Shown here: in pieces, positions 50,614 to 63,700 of the stretch
Layout: each line of letters starts with the position of its first letter
Position numbering within the stretch: the stretch's first letter is position 1
Assembly (NCBI GenBank): GCA_905331475.1
Contig: CAJNYU010000030.1
Span: 310,001-374,000, forward strand
Reading direction: 5' to 3'
Length of the DNA stretch: 64,000 bases
From: Rotaria socialis
Lineage: Eukaryota > Rotifera > Eurotatoria > Philodinida > Philodinidae
The notes under the pieces: model-generated
What the model was told of the DNA's origin: nothing
Databases searched by the model: none
Seen by the model: only the letters and a program-made list of their open reading frames with translations
Translations under genes and position numbers: made by a program

Positions 50614-52557
50614 ATGAGTGACGAAGCAATGCCAGCAGTAGTACCTGATATTTCACATAGTCAAAAAAATTCAATATCTAATGATACTGGTGACTCATCG
50701 GAATCAATTGGCCAACCTCCACTAAAAAAAAGTGCATCAAATGTGCCCATAAAACTCAATATTCGTTATAAAACACAAATATTTTCAGTTCAATGTGATT
50801 TGTATGATACATTAAAGGATCTCAAAGAAAAACTTGATAAATTAACAGATATTGATCCAAAAGTACAAAAGTTAGTGAATAAATCAATTACCAGTGTTAA
50901 ACGAGATGATGCAACCACTACATTGAAAGATTTGAATTTATCAGATGGACAAACCTTATTATTAATTGGTGCAACTCGTTCTGAAGTGTCATCAGCTTCT
51001 GATTTAAAGAGTGGTGCAGCTGGCAATAAAGGTTCCATGGAAGATTATGCATCAGCAGTACATAAAAAAGAACCTTTATGTAAACAAACAAAGCATGAAA
51101 AAGTAATCAAAATGGGTGAGTAAAGAAAGAAAAAGATAAATTTTTTTATTGTATATTTTAAGGAGAAAATGAAATTGTTAAACTATTAAATTAATGAATT
51201 GTACATATGGCATCTAAAGAGAAGATTCTTGTGTGTGAGAAATTACTTTTGATTCAAGTCTATTTGAATTATCTAATTTCAAATGAGTATTCTGAATAGA
51301 AATCGCATCTCTATTCTATTACTATGAAGACACAGCAGTTTTTAGGTATTAATGTTATAGTTCTCCACGATTGTATTAGCTATTCTCATCAGAGACTATA
51401 CCTATGAAAAGTTTCCAGTCAAAATTAGAATATAAGTATTTTGGAGAAAGAATATGGCATTCTTTTAAAAAAATAGAGCTCTTAACTTGTCTTCACAAAA
51501 TCATAGTTCATTTGATTCTGCGTACTACATATAATCTCAATCCATGAGTAATTTATCAGTACGAGAAATTCTCTTGTGACACTATTACTGTTTACTTTTT
51601 TGCATGACTATGAAATAAACCTCAATAAATGATTTATAGCTAGTATTCAGATCATTTATTCAATTGCGTAATTGTAAAGAAGTAGTTGTAATTGGTTTAA
51701 TTCAACCTTCAGTACTAAATTATAGGTCAACTATTAGAGATAGAATATAATCATAGTTTTAGTTTTTTACGTTTCATAGAACCTAAGATAGAACAAAAAT
51801 GTGTGAAAACTTTATACTGCAAGTAGTTCTGTTAAATAAAACCAGCAACTAGCCGTTTCAAATTACCATTAAATTGAGTTTAGTTTTTTAGGTCCACTTT
51901 TCAATATTTATCAAATTTACAAAAACGTGTTCACTATGAAACTACAATATTTTCTCTTGGTAGCTCAGTTTGTTTCTCTTATTTTATATACAATAACATC
52001 AACTAGTGCTATCTATTATCTTTAATCTTTTTCCGTTTTCAATTTATTTTTAATTTATATTTTCTTCGAACGATGCTTCCTAAAGTCATCTGGGTGCTTT
52101 TTCATTCAATTTAGGTAAGCCAGAAAATGCTCAAATAGGTATAATGAATAGAAACGATCCGTTACCACCGTCAATTGATGGTTTATTAATGTCAATGTTA
52201 AGTCAAACAGCTAAAAAAGCACGATTAACATTTAAACTTGAACTAGATGAATTATGGATTAATACTGGTAAAATAAAATAAATTTCATGAACATCTCTCT
52301 TTTTTTTGTATTTTCAGCTGAAACAACCAAAAAAATAGGCATGACACATATTCGTAATATCATTGATGAACCTATTGAAAGTCATGAAGGTTACTCAATA
52401 GTTGGTTTTCAAACCGGTACAACGTAAGTATTCTCTAATGAAAATATTTGAATTTACATATTTGGTTTTCTAAAGCGAAAACTCCATCATCTGGATCTAT
52501 TGGTGTCCGTCACAATATGTTCGATCAATACGTCGCGAGATTATCTCGGACTATTAA
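50614..52557 (+). CDS. UBFD1: UBFD1-like ubiquitin-domain protein
   Basis: Four exons: 50614-51115, 52115-52267, 52318-52423, 52476-52557, in phase, giving 280 residues. After an acidic, Ser-rich N-terminus comes a ubiquitin-like fold (KLNIRYKTQIFSVQ, DTLKDLKEKL, LNLSDGQTLLLIG) around residues 46-122. The C-terminal half carries the UBFD1-specific part: KHEKVIKMGKPE, ARLTFKLELDELWI, IRNIIDEPIESHEGY, then IWIYWCPSQYV, which in human reads YWVYWVPTQYV. In mammals UBFD1 is a ubiquitin-fold protein linked to NF-kB signalling. The molecular role is not settled. Intron 1 is 999 bp, much longer than the others, and contains no recognised gene. The stop is 205 bp before the next start codon on the same strand. 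Confidence 0.9.
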
Positions 52558-52762
52558 AACAAAAAAGACACATAAATTTCTTTTTTTTTTTTAGTATATT
52601 GTTGATTTTCTTTTTTGTTCTTTTTTTTAATTTAATTTTATTAAATGTTGACTAAATTTTTTTAAACACGATGATGATTAAATCTATCTATCGGTCTATA
52701 TATAAATTATATTTCAAATAAAATACAAATAAAAGTTCTTGTTTTAGAAAAATTAATAAATA
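52558..52762 (+). promoter_or_regulatory. Short intercistronic region with polyA signals and a splice acceptor
   Basis: 205 bp between UBFD1-like and the carrier. It contains a long T-tract, overlapping aataaa hexamers (about 52717-52732) that fit the 3' end of the upstream transcript, and then gttttag ending at 52747, 15 bases before the next ATG. This arrangement fits a compact tandem pair, possibly resolved by trans-splicing. Confidence 0.5.
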
Positions 52763-54006
52763 ATGGCCGACAAATACAAAAGGATAGAATCACATATGAT
52801 ATTAACTGATACACAAGTAAACTCTATAGCTGGTGCTACATCAGGGTTATTGGTTAGCATTCTTGTCAGTCCACTTGATGTTATTAAAACACGTTTTCAA
52901 GTAAAGCGTTTACCAAAAGGTGTATCTGGCACACCATTGCTATCTGTGATATATACATTAGGTCAACGAGAAGGTTTCCGAGCATTTTATAAAGGTTTAG
53001 GAACAACAATGTTGGTAAGATAATTAGATTTTATTGGATTAATATAATGTTCAGCTAATTTTTAGGGTTATGCACCTAATTGGGCAGTATATTTTACTGT
53101 TTATCAATGGTCTAAAAAACAATTTGCTTCACATTTATCATCTCTATCATTTGAACATGAAATGCTAATAAATTTATTTGCATCTGTTACTGCTGGTGCA
53201 ACATCCAATATGGTTATTGCACCAATGTGGACAATTCGTACACGCATGATGACACAATCAAATCATGAAGATTATCGAAATTCATTTCACGCAGCTCAAA
53301 AAATTTATAAAACCGAAGGATTGTATGCATTATATCGGGGTGTTATACCATCTATGATTGGTTTGGTAAGTAAGCATAATTTATTAATACGAGTATTTCC
53401 ACAAACTATCAGATAAGAATAGAGGAGACAGAAAATCATCTTTATTTTCCGAATCCTATTCGATTCTAAATTCTACGAAGTATAACTATAATTGATATCC
53501 TTTGGTCAATTAAGAGGATTTCTGTTTCTTTTTCTTTTTCTTGAATCTTAAACAAAAAACACATTAGCTGGTTCTTTTGTATTTAGGTTCATGTTGGTAT
53601 TCAATTTCCTCTATACGAATATTTGAAGAAAAAATTTGCTATTTATTCATCTTCTGATGAACATGTGTCAATAACACAACTAATGCTTGCATCAAGCATC
53701 TCAAAATTGATTGCTTCGTGTGTGGCATATCCACATGAAACTATTCGTAGTCGTCTGCAAGACGCTGGATATGCTCGACGTGTACAATCACAATATTCAG
53801 CCAGTACAAAACCATTTCGTGAATACAAAAATGTACGCGATGCGGTGCAAATAATTGCTAGAGAAGAGGGCGTACGAGGATTTTATCGTGGTATTGTGCC
53901 TACTCTAATAAGAACAGTACCAGCAGCTGTATTAACTTTGTTATCTTATGAAAAAATGAGAGAATTTCTTACTGATCATTTTGTTGAAAAATCTCTAGAA
54001 TATTAG
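52763..54006 (+). CDS. SLC25 mitochondrial carrier (SLC25A32/33/36 and NDT-type branch)
   Basis: Three exons: 52763-53014, 53066-53365, 53587-54006, in phase, giving 323 residues, the standard carrier length. Three tandem ~100-residue repeats each have two membrane helices and the carrier signature. Repeat 1 has PLDVIKTRF, repeat 2 PMWTIRTRM and repeat 3 PHETIRSRL. A Trp in place of the acidic residue in repeat 2, and YPHE in repeat 3, are typical of the branch carrying pyrimidine nucleotides, NAD+, folate or FAD (SLC25A32/33/36, yeast NDT/RIM2/FLX). The GFxAFYKG and GVRGFYRG ends are present. It should sit in the inner mitochondrial membrane. The exact substrate cannot be told from these residues by eye. 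AATAAA occurs at about 54025. Confidence 0.9.
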
Positions 54007-57000
54007 AACCCTTTTTTTATCGTGAATAAATTTATATTATTTTTCAATGTTTGCTCAATGTGTGTTTTCTCATCGTTGTGATATAAACTTCAAGAGTAAT
54101 TTTCTTTAAAATAAAAAAATAAATAATAGAACAGTGATTATACGAGTTCCGAAATAGTTTTTTTTTTTGATAACAAGATGCATAATGTTGACGTATAATG
54201 ATATCGAAACGATTATCGAAATACTTCATCAATAGTAATTTTATATGCATTTAAACTAAGCATTCTTGTTTGGAATGTATAAATATATCGAATAAAGTTG
54301 CACAATATTGACTTTTAACAACTTGCTTTCAAGACTCATAACATTTTCAATAACACTAAAAATTATGTTGAGTTACTTTTTTGTCCTTGATTCAATAATA
54401 ACTGATGTAGTGTTCTATTGCATAGATTCGAATATTTTTATTTGGTACGTCATTTTCTTCGAAACTTTCGTTATTTTCTGCTTGAAAAATAGTTTGTTTT
54501 TGTAATCTAATAGGAAACGTTTATTTTATTCATTCTCATTTTCTACTTTCTTCATCGAGTCTTTCACAAACCTACAGGTGATTTCAATGAAACTAATTAT
54601 ACTGTTTTATTTAACATGGCATCTCAAAATACAGACTATAGCAGAGTCCTCGTGTGCTTTCAAGAGGTTTTTAAGATATCTAACGTTTTATTCATGCTTT
54701 CTTATTCAAGAATCAGACTTAAAAGAAAACACTCTATCATGTCCAATATTGGAATAATACTCTCGTAAACAAAACAAAAAACAATTATATCGAATGGAAC
54801 ATCTATGTCGGTTAGCACACAACACGCTATTTTTCTTTCGATTGTTAGTTGAATATCATGTAAAAACATTACCATAGGTAGTGAAAATTTTGATCGCCGA
54901 TTTTCACTATTATAGCCCTAATATTAACACAGCTTTTTGTTTTAAATACTCTTTTGTTAAAACAATCAAGGTTAACACATATTGAATGAAAAATTTAGGA
55001 AAATAATTTAATTCTTTTGAAACATCATATCTTACATTGTAGAATTACAGTTTGACGAAGATTAGATGCACGAGTCGAATATTTGTCAATCAAAATAGGA
55101 ATCTATTTTTGACAAGTTAAACTAGAATGGAAATTTGTCATCAGAAGGGCGGCTAAAGGAAAGATATGAAGAATATAAATATTTTCAAATTCAATATTAA
55201 CAATTAGTATTTCAAACATGAAAGCTTCGTACATTAGCATAAGATCAATTCTTACATATTCTACTCGACAAATCATTTGATTTTCATGATTTACCTATAT
55301 ATCAATGAAAACAAATCGTCTACTCATGATAATCATAGAAATAATATGAGTCAAAGTAGAATTGGTTAATACATAGATTATATTTATTGATCTGATACGA
55401 TGTTAGTATTGATAGATTTCGTTATTCTTTTTCTAGATTTGTAATAATTTGTATTTTGACTTAATTAAAGTAGAAAGATCGAGAGCAACCGTAATAGTTT
55501 ATCAAGAGAGGCTCATCTTTGTTAGTGAGAATTGTTGTCAACAATTTAAGCTCTTACTTACTGTTGAATTATTAAAATGTGAAATGACCACACAAAATGA
55601 AACACATTAATTAACAAACGAAAAAAATAAGCATTCAACTAATTTACATTAATATTTTAGTAGCGTAGCTACCAAGAAGAAAAAAAATCGATCAAACAAA
55701 GACAAAAGATAAGAAAAGATCGAATTAAAATAAGAGTTGTTTTTCACAGCAGTATATTATCAAGTTTATATGATTTATTCATTCATTCATTCTTCTATTT
55801 TTTCTTCATTCTATTCAAATACATTAGTTGACTATGGATTGTACAGCATAATATTCGCTATTCAGCTGCATCATTTATTTTTGCTGTCGAAAAGAATAAT
55901 GCAATCTATACTTGAAGAAACTGGTTTATTAGTAAAAAAAAGATGAATAATTTGAATGTTGAAATACAGCATAAAAGCAAAAAGAGTAACTCTAACAGGG
56001 TTTTATGTAATAATGTTAATGTGAATTAAATAAAACTTTGAAATTAAAAATACAAAATTGTTTTAAGATTTTCTTTTCACGAAATCATCGTTGTGGAAGA
56101 ATAGCGATGGCAGATATACTATAACTTTATGTTGATTTGTTGCACTTTCCAGAGTATACTCCTGCGTAGTTCACAGTTTTAGATATGTTTTGACCGATGG
56201 TATATTGACCATTGTGTGGACAATATGTTCATCCAGTGCAAGAAGAAGATAATCGGCATAGTGAGTCGCATTCCATTGGAGACTTTGTATTTAGTTTTTC
56301 AGCAATTTATCACCCTTTTCAATTTTCGCCGTTGTAAAGATTTGCTGTATTGCTGTGACTAATTGTAGCAATACCAATGAGAATGAAAGCAACGATTTAA
56401 GGGGCTCACAATGACAAAAGTTAAACAATAAAGTTAATAACAAGGTTTGTATGTACATAAAATATCATACCTTATCAGATATATTTGACTGGTACAACGT
56501 AAATGACAATGAAATACAATCACATCCTTGCGTTGATTTATATTCAGAAGATTTGATCCTTCAGCGCTTATTTGCTTCGATGTTATAGGAAGAGATGTGG
56601 GCCATGAATTAGTACGTTCTCTCATACAATCACCTCCATTCTGTGATTAGTTTACTAAATTGAGTCGAAAAAAATGTATATTTTTCTGTAGCATAAATTT
56701 ACTAACGTGAGCGAGATGTGATGATAGTGCACTCAGCTCGTACTTTTAAATGAAAAAGAGAACCTTACTGTAGAGGCTGACTAAATATTATCCATGTCTA
56801 TGAATTTCTTATCTATTTTTTTCTCTCGACTTTGTTTCAATCGATATGAACGAGACATGTCCTTCAAAAACAAAAACACACATTCAATGATAGGAGACAG
56901 AATGCTAAATGTTTCTGATCATGAAAAAAACTCTGTATAATCATTGATTGGATATACATAATTTTCTGTCATTTTTGGCTTGTTTATAATCGTTTCACTC

Positions 57001-58766
57001 CTCTCCACTAGTTTTATTTGAAACCAAAAACTAAATCTGCAGTCAGAATAAAAATATCGAGAGAATGAAAACAAAAAAGACGCGACTCGTTTAGAGCAAT
57101 ATAAAAAAATAAAGCCTATCTATATATCAGTTATGCATGGATAGATGACTAAAAAAGCATACCATAGTGCGCCAAATTTTGTTCTACTTTAAATAAGAAC
57201 AAGAAACAAAATCTTTACATAACAGTGAATAGATAATGTATACAGTAAAAAATAAATATGAATATCATATAAAACAGTTCATGTATAGTAATAAAACAGA
57301 TCAAGTGTTTTTTTCGCCTTTTAGTGCATTGTTTTTTAGTAGGCATTTTCGAATGAATTTTAACCGAAGAAAGCTATTTTATTTCACTAGAGTTAAGCGA
57401 AAATGTGAAAGTTGCATTTCAACCCTTTCGTCTGTTCTCCATGAATTCCCATTTAATTCATACATATGTTTTTTATTTGCGTACATTTTCTATGAGCCAT
57501 GATTACGTTGTATTTGACTAATTTTTAAAAATAGTTTGCTTGCTGATAATCTGTCATAGAGAAGAAAGCGAATATAACATTACACAAAAAATAAATGTTA
57601 ACAAAAGTAATTTACTGAATTTAAGTATTTTTCTTTTTGAACATTCGCTTTACTATATGTTTGCAATGAGTTTTGAAACATATTGGCTTCAACATTTTTC
57701 TTGATTGGTTAAATTAGCCTACCCTGCTTGAATCTTTATTAGCTACAGGCTCGTGGGAAGAAAGTGATTTAATTCACCTGTAAATCATCGCTAATTCAGT
57801 GAAAAATCAATTGAGTTTTAGTGAGTTCGAATAACTCTGTGAGCTATTCTGAAATTTTCAAAATATTCTATTGATTTGCGACGACTTCTCATTTCTTTTT
57901 CGAACTCATCCGAACTCACTTAAACTCCCGAATTACCTTCTCTCGCTTGTACATACATTTATTTGTGCAGAAAAATCAAAATCTGCTCAAAATTTTATTT
58001 TTGCACCAGAACTGCGTAAGAATTATCATATCCTAAATCGTTGCTTGTTGAAATTTCTCATAAAAGACTCCATTTTATATTATTATCTATCATTAATATT
58101 TCACTATTAGTAATTATTTCTTAGAAGCCACTGGCAAAAAAGTTAAGGCAAAAATTGATTAGATTAACAAGATGTTTAATTTTTGGGTCGATTAGCTCGT
58201 TCATATCAAAGATATTTTGATGAAAAAGTGTCAGAGAGGACTCATTCTGTTCTTTCAAATCAATAGTACTTTCATGGAAAACAATCTACAGTTGAATCAG
58301 CAATTGACTACGCTTAAATAATAACTATTATATCTATCAGTATTAAAATGCACTTCAATGCCCAAAGTCTCGTTCGTCTCCTAATATCATTAAGACATCA
58401 CTATTTTTCTTTGCAAGCTCTCTTTTCTTTCTTAAATAGAGATCTCAATAGTAATTCTCTTAACAAAAACGATCTATATTGTATAAATTAAAAAGAAAAC
58501 TTCATATACAAATTCATTGTCACACATCACTTCATGTTTCATTTTCTTTTATCATTTGAGACTTTACTATATTCAACAATGTCTCGAATTATTTTGAGAT
58601 GCAAAATCAATTATATGTCAATAATTCTACTTTACAATGGACGTTTTATTATTAATACAGAAAACGAACTAATATAATATAGAATAACAAAAATAACCGA
58701 CTACATATAAATACACATATATAACATCTACTAGATCATCTATACAAAAGGAAATTCTCATAGCTG
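54007..58766. other. Long intergenic region, no gene recognised
   Basis: 4.8 kb of AT-rich sequence. Open frames are all under 90 codons, lack recognisable similarity and have intergenic composition. No RNA gene or clear repeat was identified by eye. Confidence 0.45.
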
Positions 58767-59198
58767 CTACAGTGGTGTTTGTCCATTATGATTAGTATCC
58801 GAATGAGTTAATATTCTAGTTGGATCTAATGTTGATTCGACGCCAATTGAAACTTTTGATTCATGATTTCTTTTTTCTTCATTCTGATCATTTTCATTGT
58901 TTTCTTCGTCTATACTTAAATCTGGTTCAATGACAGGTGGCATAACAGGATTATATGATTTTATAGATAATACTTGACTATCTATTTGAATTGGTGTTCG
59001 TGCAATGGCATCTTAATGAAAGAAAAAGAAAAAAAACGAAATAAAAATAGAAATAAATTCTATTAGCTGTTTAATTCATATTTCAAATTTTCTTTTACCA
59101 CTAGGAGATCGAGGATCAAATAATAGTTGAACATGGTTCTTTGGTGGTGTATTACAGATATTTTCATGATACTTCGCATGTGAACTATTTCCACCCAT
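58767..59198 (-). CDS. CDCA3: CDCA3/TOME-1-like mitotic-entry protein
   Basis: Two exons, 59099-59198 and 58767-59011, join in phase to 114 residues. The protein starts MGGNSSHAKY (a possible N-myristoylation site). It then has NHVQLLFDPRSPS-DAIARTPIQ across the intron. The xDPRSPSxxIxRTPIQ block is the hallmark of CDCA3, an APC/C-Cdh1 substrate that helps degrade Wee1 at mitotic entry in vertebrates. The rest is acidic and low-complexity. No KEN box is seen, and the protein is under half the human length (268), so parts of the human regulation may be absent. Translation could begin further upstream in the same open exon (LARKSLFPCDKKN...), but the downstream Met matches the human N-terminal spacing. 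It is divergent from the cyclophilin gene. Confidence 0.65.
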
Positions 59199-59543
59199 GC
59201 CAAGAATGTTTTTTTTATCGCAAGGAAACAATGATTTTCGTGCTAGGCTAGAACCTAATATATATATGTTTATGTCACTACAATCAGTGAGAATAGTTTT
59301 TGTTAATAGAAATAAAAATAGACCTCTCCTATTATTAGCTAGCTGCCTCTACCAATGAATGACTAAACGGTAATAGAGAGAGAGAGAGAGAATGCATCCG
59401 TTGTTATTTATTGTTTATTTTTTTTTCTTTTGTTTTATATATGATTTTTTATCTGTATGATTAATTATCATATCATATTCTACATTTAATCATATGTTAA
59501 ATTAATTTCACACGCTCTATTAATACACATTATTGTTTCAGAT
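59199..59543. promoter_or_regulatory. Divergent promoter region with GA microsatellite
   Basis: 345 bp between the CDCA3-like and cyclophilin start codons. It contains a (ga)n run at 59373-59390 and, on the plus strand, an acceptor-like tattgtttcag ending at 59541, two bases before the cyclophilin ATG. Confidence 0.45.
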
Positions 59544-60718
59544 ATGACATCCAGGTTACGCTGCTTTTTTGATATTAAAATTGATGGCAATGATGGTATC
59601 GTATATGAAAAAGAATTTTTATCGTAGGGTTCTTTTCTTTTATCTTTTGTTGTCTTTTAGCTGGCCGTATCGTATTTGAACTCTACAATGATGAGTGTCC
59701 GCGTACCTGCGAAAACTTTCGATGTTTGTGTACAGGTAATATTTCAATTTTGTTTTTCGATTTGAAAATTTATCTCTTGTTGGTTTGGAATTTTTTTAAG
59801 GAGAAAAAGGCCGTGGTTTAACATTATATAAAAAATTATATTACAAAGGATGTTGTTTTCATCGAGTGGTGAAAAATTTTATGATTCAATCGGGAGATTT
59901 TACTGAAGGTAATAGTTTGATTTTGATTTTTTTCCATCAACTCTGCGGATCGTCAACTGACATTTGTAACACAAGGGATAAGATAGAAAAAATAGAATAG
60001 TAGTTGAATTCTATTTTATCTATTTTAGTCACCGCGCATCAAAGCGGGTGTTGAATAGTATATATTGATATTCGATTTTTTCTGTCTATGTGGTCTTTAA
60101 ATTCCAGGCAACGGCACTGGTGGAGAATCAATTTATGGTGGTACATTTAATGGTAAAGAATTTATTGTTATTTGAAAAAAGCAACCACTAAAAAAGCTAT
60201 TTTTTCTAGATGAAAATTTTCAATTCAAGCATGATCGTCCGTATCTTCTGTCGATGGCTAATCGAGGTCCACACACAAATGGGTCGCAATTTTTCATGTA
60301 TGATAATAAATGTTTTATTATTTTCAGCGATATTATTTCTTATATGTTTTAGTACCACGTCTGAAGCTTCACATCTTGATGGGTAAGTTTGCTTTGATTC
60401 ATCTAATATTTAACAGAAAAAAAGAAACGGCTATTATCGGACTGTAAGAACAAAGATATTAGTAATAAAACATAAAGTAAAGATAAAACCCAAGTTTTAG
60501 TAGGAATCAATGACTCGGTCATGAAGCTCTCTTTCACAGTGATGCGTTCTAATAGAGACCGGCTAAAAGTATGTACCAGTGTTTTATGCAGGATTTCTGG
60601 ATATGTTAGATCTCAACTTCGGAGCATGGGACCTAAATGGATCTTATGAAGAGGGGGGGGGGCGGAGTCATATTGGAGCTCATTGGTGAGGTTTTATGAA
60701 AAATTTTTNNNNNNNNNN

Positions 60719-60772
<54 letters not shown>

Positions 60773-63700
60773 CCCCCCCGCCCCGGAGTCATATTGGAGC
60801 TCAATGGTGAGGTTTTATGAAAAATTTTTTGTCATTGGAGTTTGCGACAACAAAATAATTCTTTTGTTTGTTCTCCCGAGAAACTTTTTAGCCTTTCGTA
60901 GCATTCCACTTTTTAGAACTTCATAGTAAGTTACATCGAATTTCATCGAAAAATAAGCCTCCGTTCAGGAGTTATAAAGTTTTGAAATCTAAGCAGATGC
61001 TGCAAAAATTTTAGCAAAATCTGAAAACATTGTAACTTCTAAATGGATGCTTTGTTTTCGATGAGATTTGAAATTCGATGTAGCTTACTATGAAATTCTA
61101 AAAATTGGAATACTACGAAAAGATAAAAAAAATTCCCGCAGGGCAAGCAAAAAAATGACTTTGCTTTTGCGAACTCTAATGACAAAATGTTTTCATAGAG
61201 CCTGATCATTGAGCTCCAATATGACCCCCCTCCCTCCCGGTGACAGCAGAAACGTCACTGATCTTGTCTTGATGTTTGTTATGTCATGTATATTTATTTC
61301 TTCTCTGTGTTGTTCTCTCTTGTTACTTATTGTCGCGCTTATTATTTTCAAGATTGGCACGTTTTTTCGTGCTTAGACTCAGAGAAAATATATGATAATT
61401 ATTCTTCTCTGACTACTTTTCTTCTCTATCAAAAAGAATCATCTTTTTGATCAATTACATATTACGTTTTTCTTTCAACTTGATTGTTCATTACAATCAA
61501 TCGAACTCGATTGCCCCTTGCAATCGTTCCAACTCGCGTAAACTACTTGCTTGTGGAGTTCTTATTTACAACTATTTCTGTTCATTGAATAAACAATTGG
61601 ATCTTCATCCGATATTCAACACTATTTAATTTTCATTGTTGTCATTCTGCTATAATCAATACTGTGGCATCTGGCATTTTTATTAGTTGCGCCTCTGATC
61701 CTTATCAAGGCGTTACACCCCGCGCCCCTCCATAAGTTCCATTTAGGACCCATGCTCCGAAGCTGAGATTTAACATACCCAGAAATCCTGGATAAAACAC
61801 TGGTATGTACGAAAAGTTTTCTTTGAATTCAGCCTTAAAAAGCATATTTCTCGATAACCGAAATTTATATTTTTCATCTAGATAGTTTTTACTATTGTCT
61901 ACTTTTGATCTGTTGTTATTTTAATATTTAGTAAACATGTAGTTTTTGGTCATGTCGTATCCGGACAATCGGTTGTTGATGCAATTGAGCATATACCTAT
62001 AGATTCCAGTAATAACCGACCATTGAAAGATGTTGTCATAACTCATTGTGGACAACTTGTGCTTGTATCAAGTAAAACTACTGCATGATTCTTTTTCTCA
62101 AAGAAAAAAAAATGATATGTGATATTTATTTCTTTGTTTAGAAACTCATAAGAAAAAGAAACATAACATTTCAACAGGAAATGAAAGTAAGAATGAACAA
62201 GGTAGTGAAAGTAGTTCATCTTCCTTAGAGGAGGATAAAAAAGAAAAAAACAAGAAACGAAAGAAAAACGAAAAGCATCAGCAAAAGAAAGAAGCAAAAC
62301 GTTTAGCAAAAGTTGCTGCTGGCCAAGAAAATAAACTTGAGCAATCAATAAATAATGTCAATAAAGAGCCTACTGAAATATCTGGTCGTGATATAATGGG
62401 TCTTAAAGGAGTTATTGACCCAGATGAAATACCTGAAATACCCGCTCATAAATTTCTCATGCGAGGCAATTTGATTGATAATAATAATGAAGCGTCAAAT
62501 AATCGGTAAGCAAGTTTTTTACTTTTTTATTCTACGTAGAAAGTTATATTTTTCTTTAGTGACAATAATTATCGGTCATCAAAAAAAATTGATTCCAGTG
62601 GTCGCCCAGTGAAAGGTCGTGGTTTTATGGTATGATAATTTCTCATCGATGAATTTATTTTTAATCTTACCGTTTTTTTCTAGCGATATAATGGGAAAAG
62701 TCGTTCACGATCACGTACACCACCACATTGGCGTTCGGCAGTTGAAGATCGCAGACGTTTCGCTGATGGCAATGACTTTCGTAAATCAAACGCAAATGAG
62801 AACATTGAGTTTAACAGCAGACGTCGCCGTATTGACGATGAAAAACTTGATATTAATAAAGAAGACCATCATTCACGTCGACATGAAAGACGAAAAGATG
62901 ATGATCGTCATCACTTAACTGAATCAATATCAAGACATAAGACGGAAACAAAATCGACAAGTCCAAATAAGAATCGGAGTACAACTACTACTAAATACAA
63001 GGAAAAAGACACGCTTAATAGTCCATTACATCATCGTTTTCGCTCACCATTACCAACAACTGATCCGTATAAAAAAAAAGATTTTGGTTCGCGACATCGT
63101 CATCAATCACCATCAACGTCAGATGAGCAGCAACAAAACAAAACAGCTCAGCCTCATCAACGACAATCATCTCGTGATCAGGCATCAGCACGTCATCATC
63201 GTCGTTCAAAAATGTCTCCAATTTTGCGTTCTCGAGTTCGTTCGCCATCACCAATGATTGATCAAGATGAAAAGAACGAATCTCGATCACGCCCTCGTCG
63301 TTCAGCAACTCCACCACCATTGCCGGCGATTGATCTCCGTCAAACGAAGGATTCTCGCCGTTCAAAAACTCCTTCTGTTTCATCTTCTCGAGTTCGTTCA
63401 GCGTCACCGAACTCGAATCAATTGGAAGCTGAAGATTCTCGACCGCTTACTCATCTTTCTAAAACGCCTCCAACTTCAGCTTCACCAGTTCGCTTGCCAT
63501 CACCTGAAGCGGATCAGTTTCAAAATAAAGATTCTCGAACAATTCATCGACAATCAAAAACTCCACCAGATTCTTCTCATAATCATCCATCATCACCAGC
63601 GATTGTTTACAAGCAAGATGTTGACAATTCTCAAATACACCATCAAAATAATACAAACATAGTTGGTTCAAAACCTTCATCCACAAAACGACGTAAACGT

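Noticed and set aside
60696..60926. Poly-proline protein over the C-tract
   Set aside because: It is a homopolymer beside an assembly gap, inside an intronic transposon.
63015..63686. Minus-strand open frames opposite the RS-rich exon
   Set aside because: They are shadows of biased codons on the coding strand. The plus frame has domain support and splice sites.
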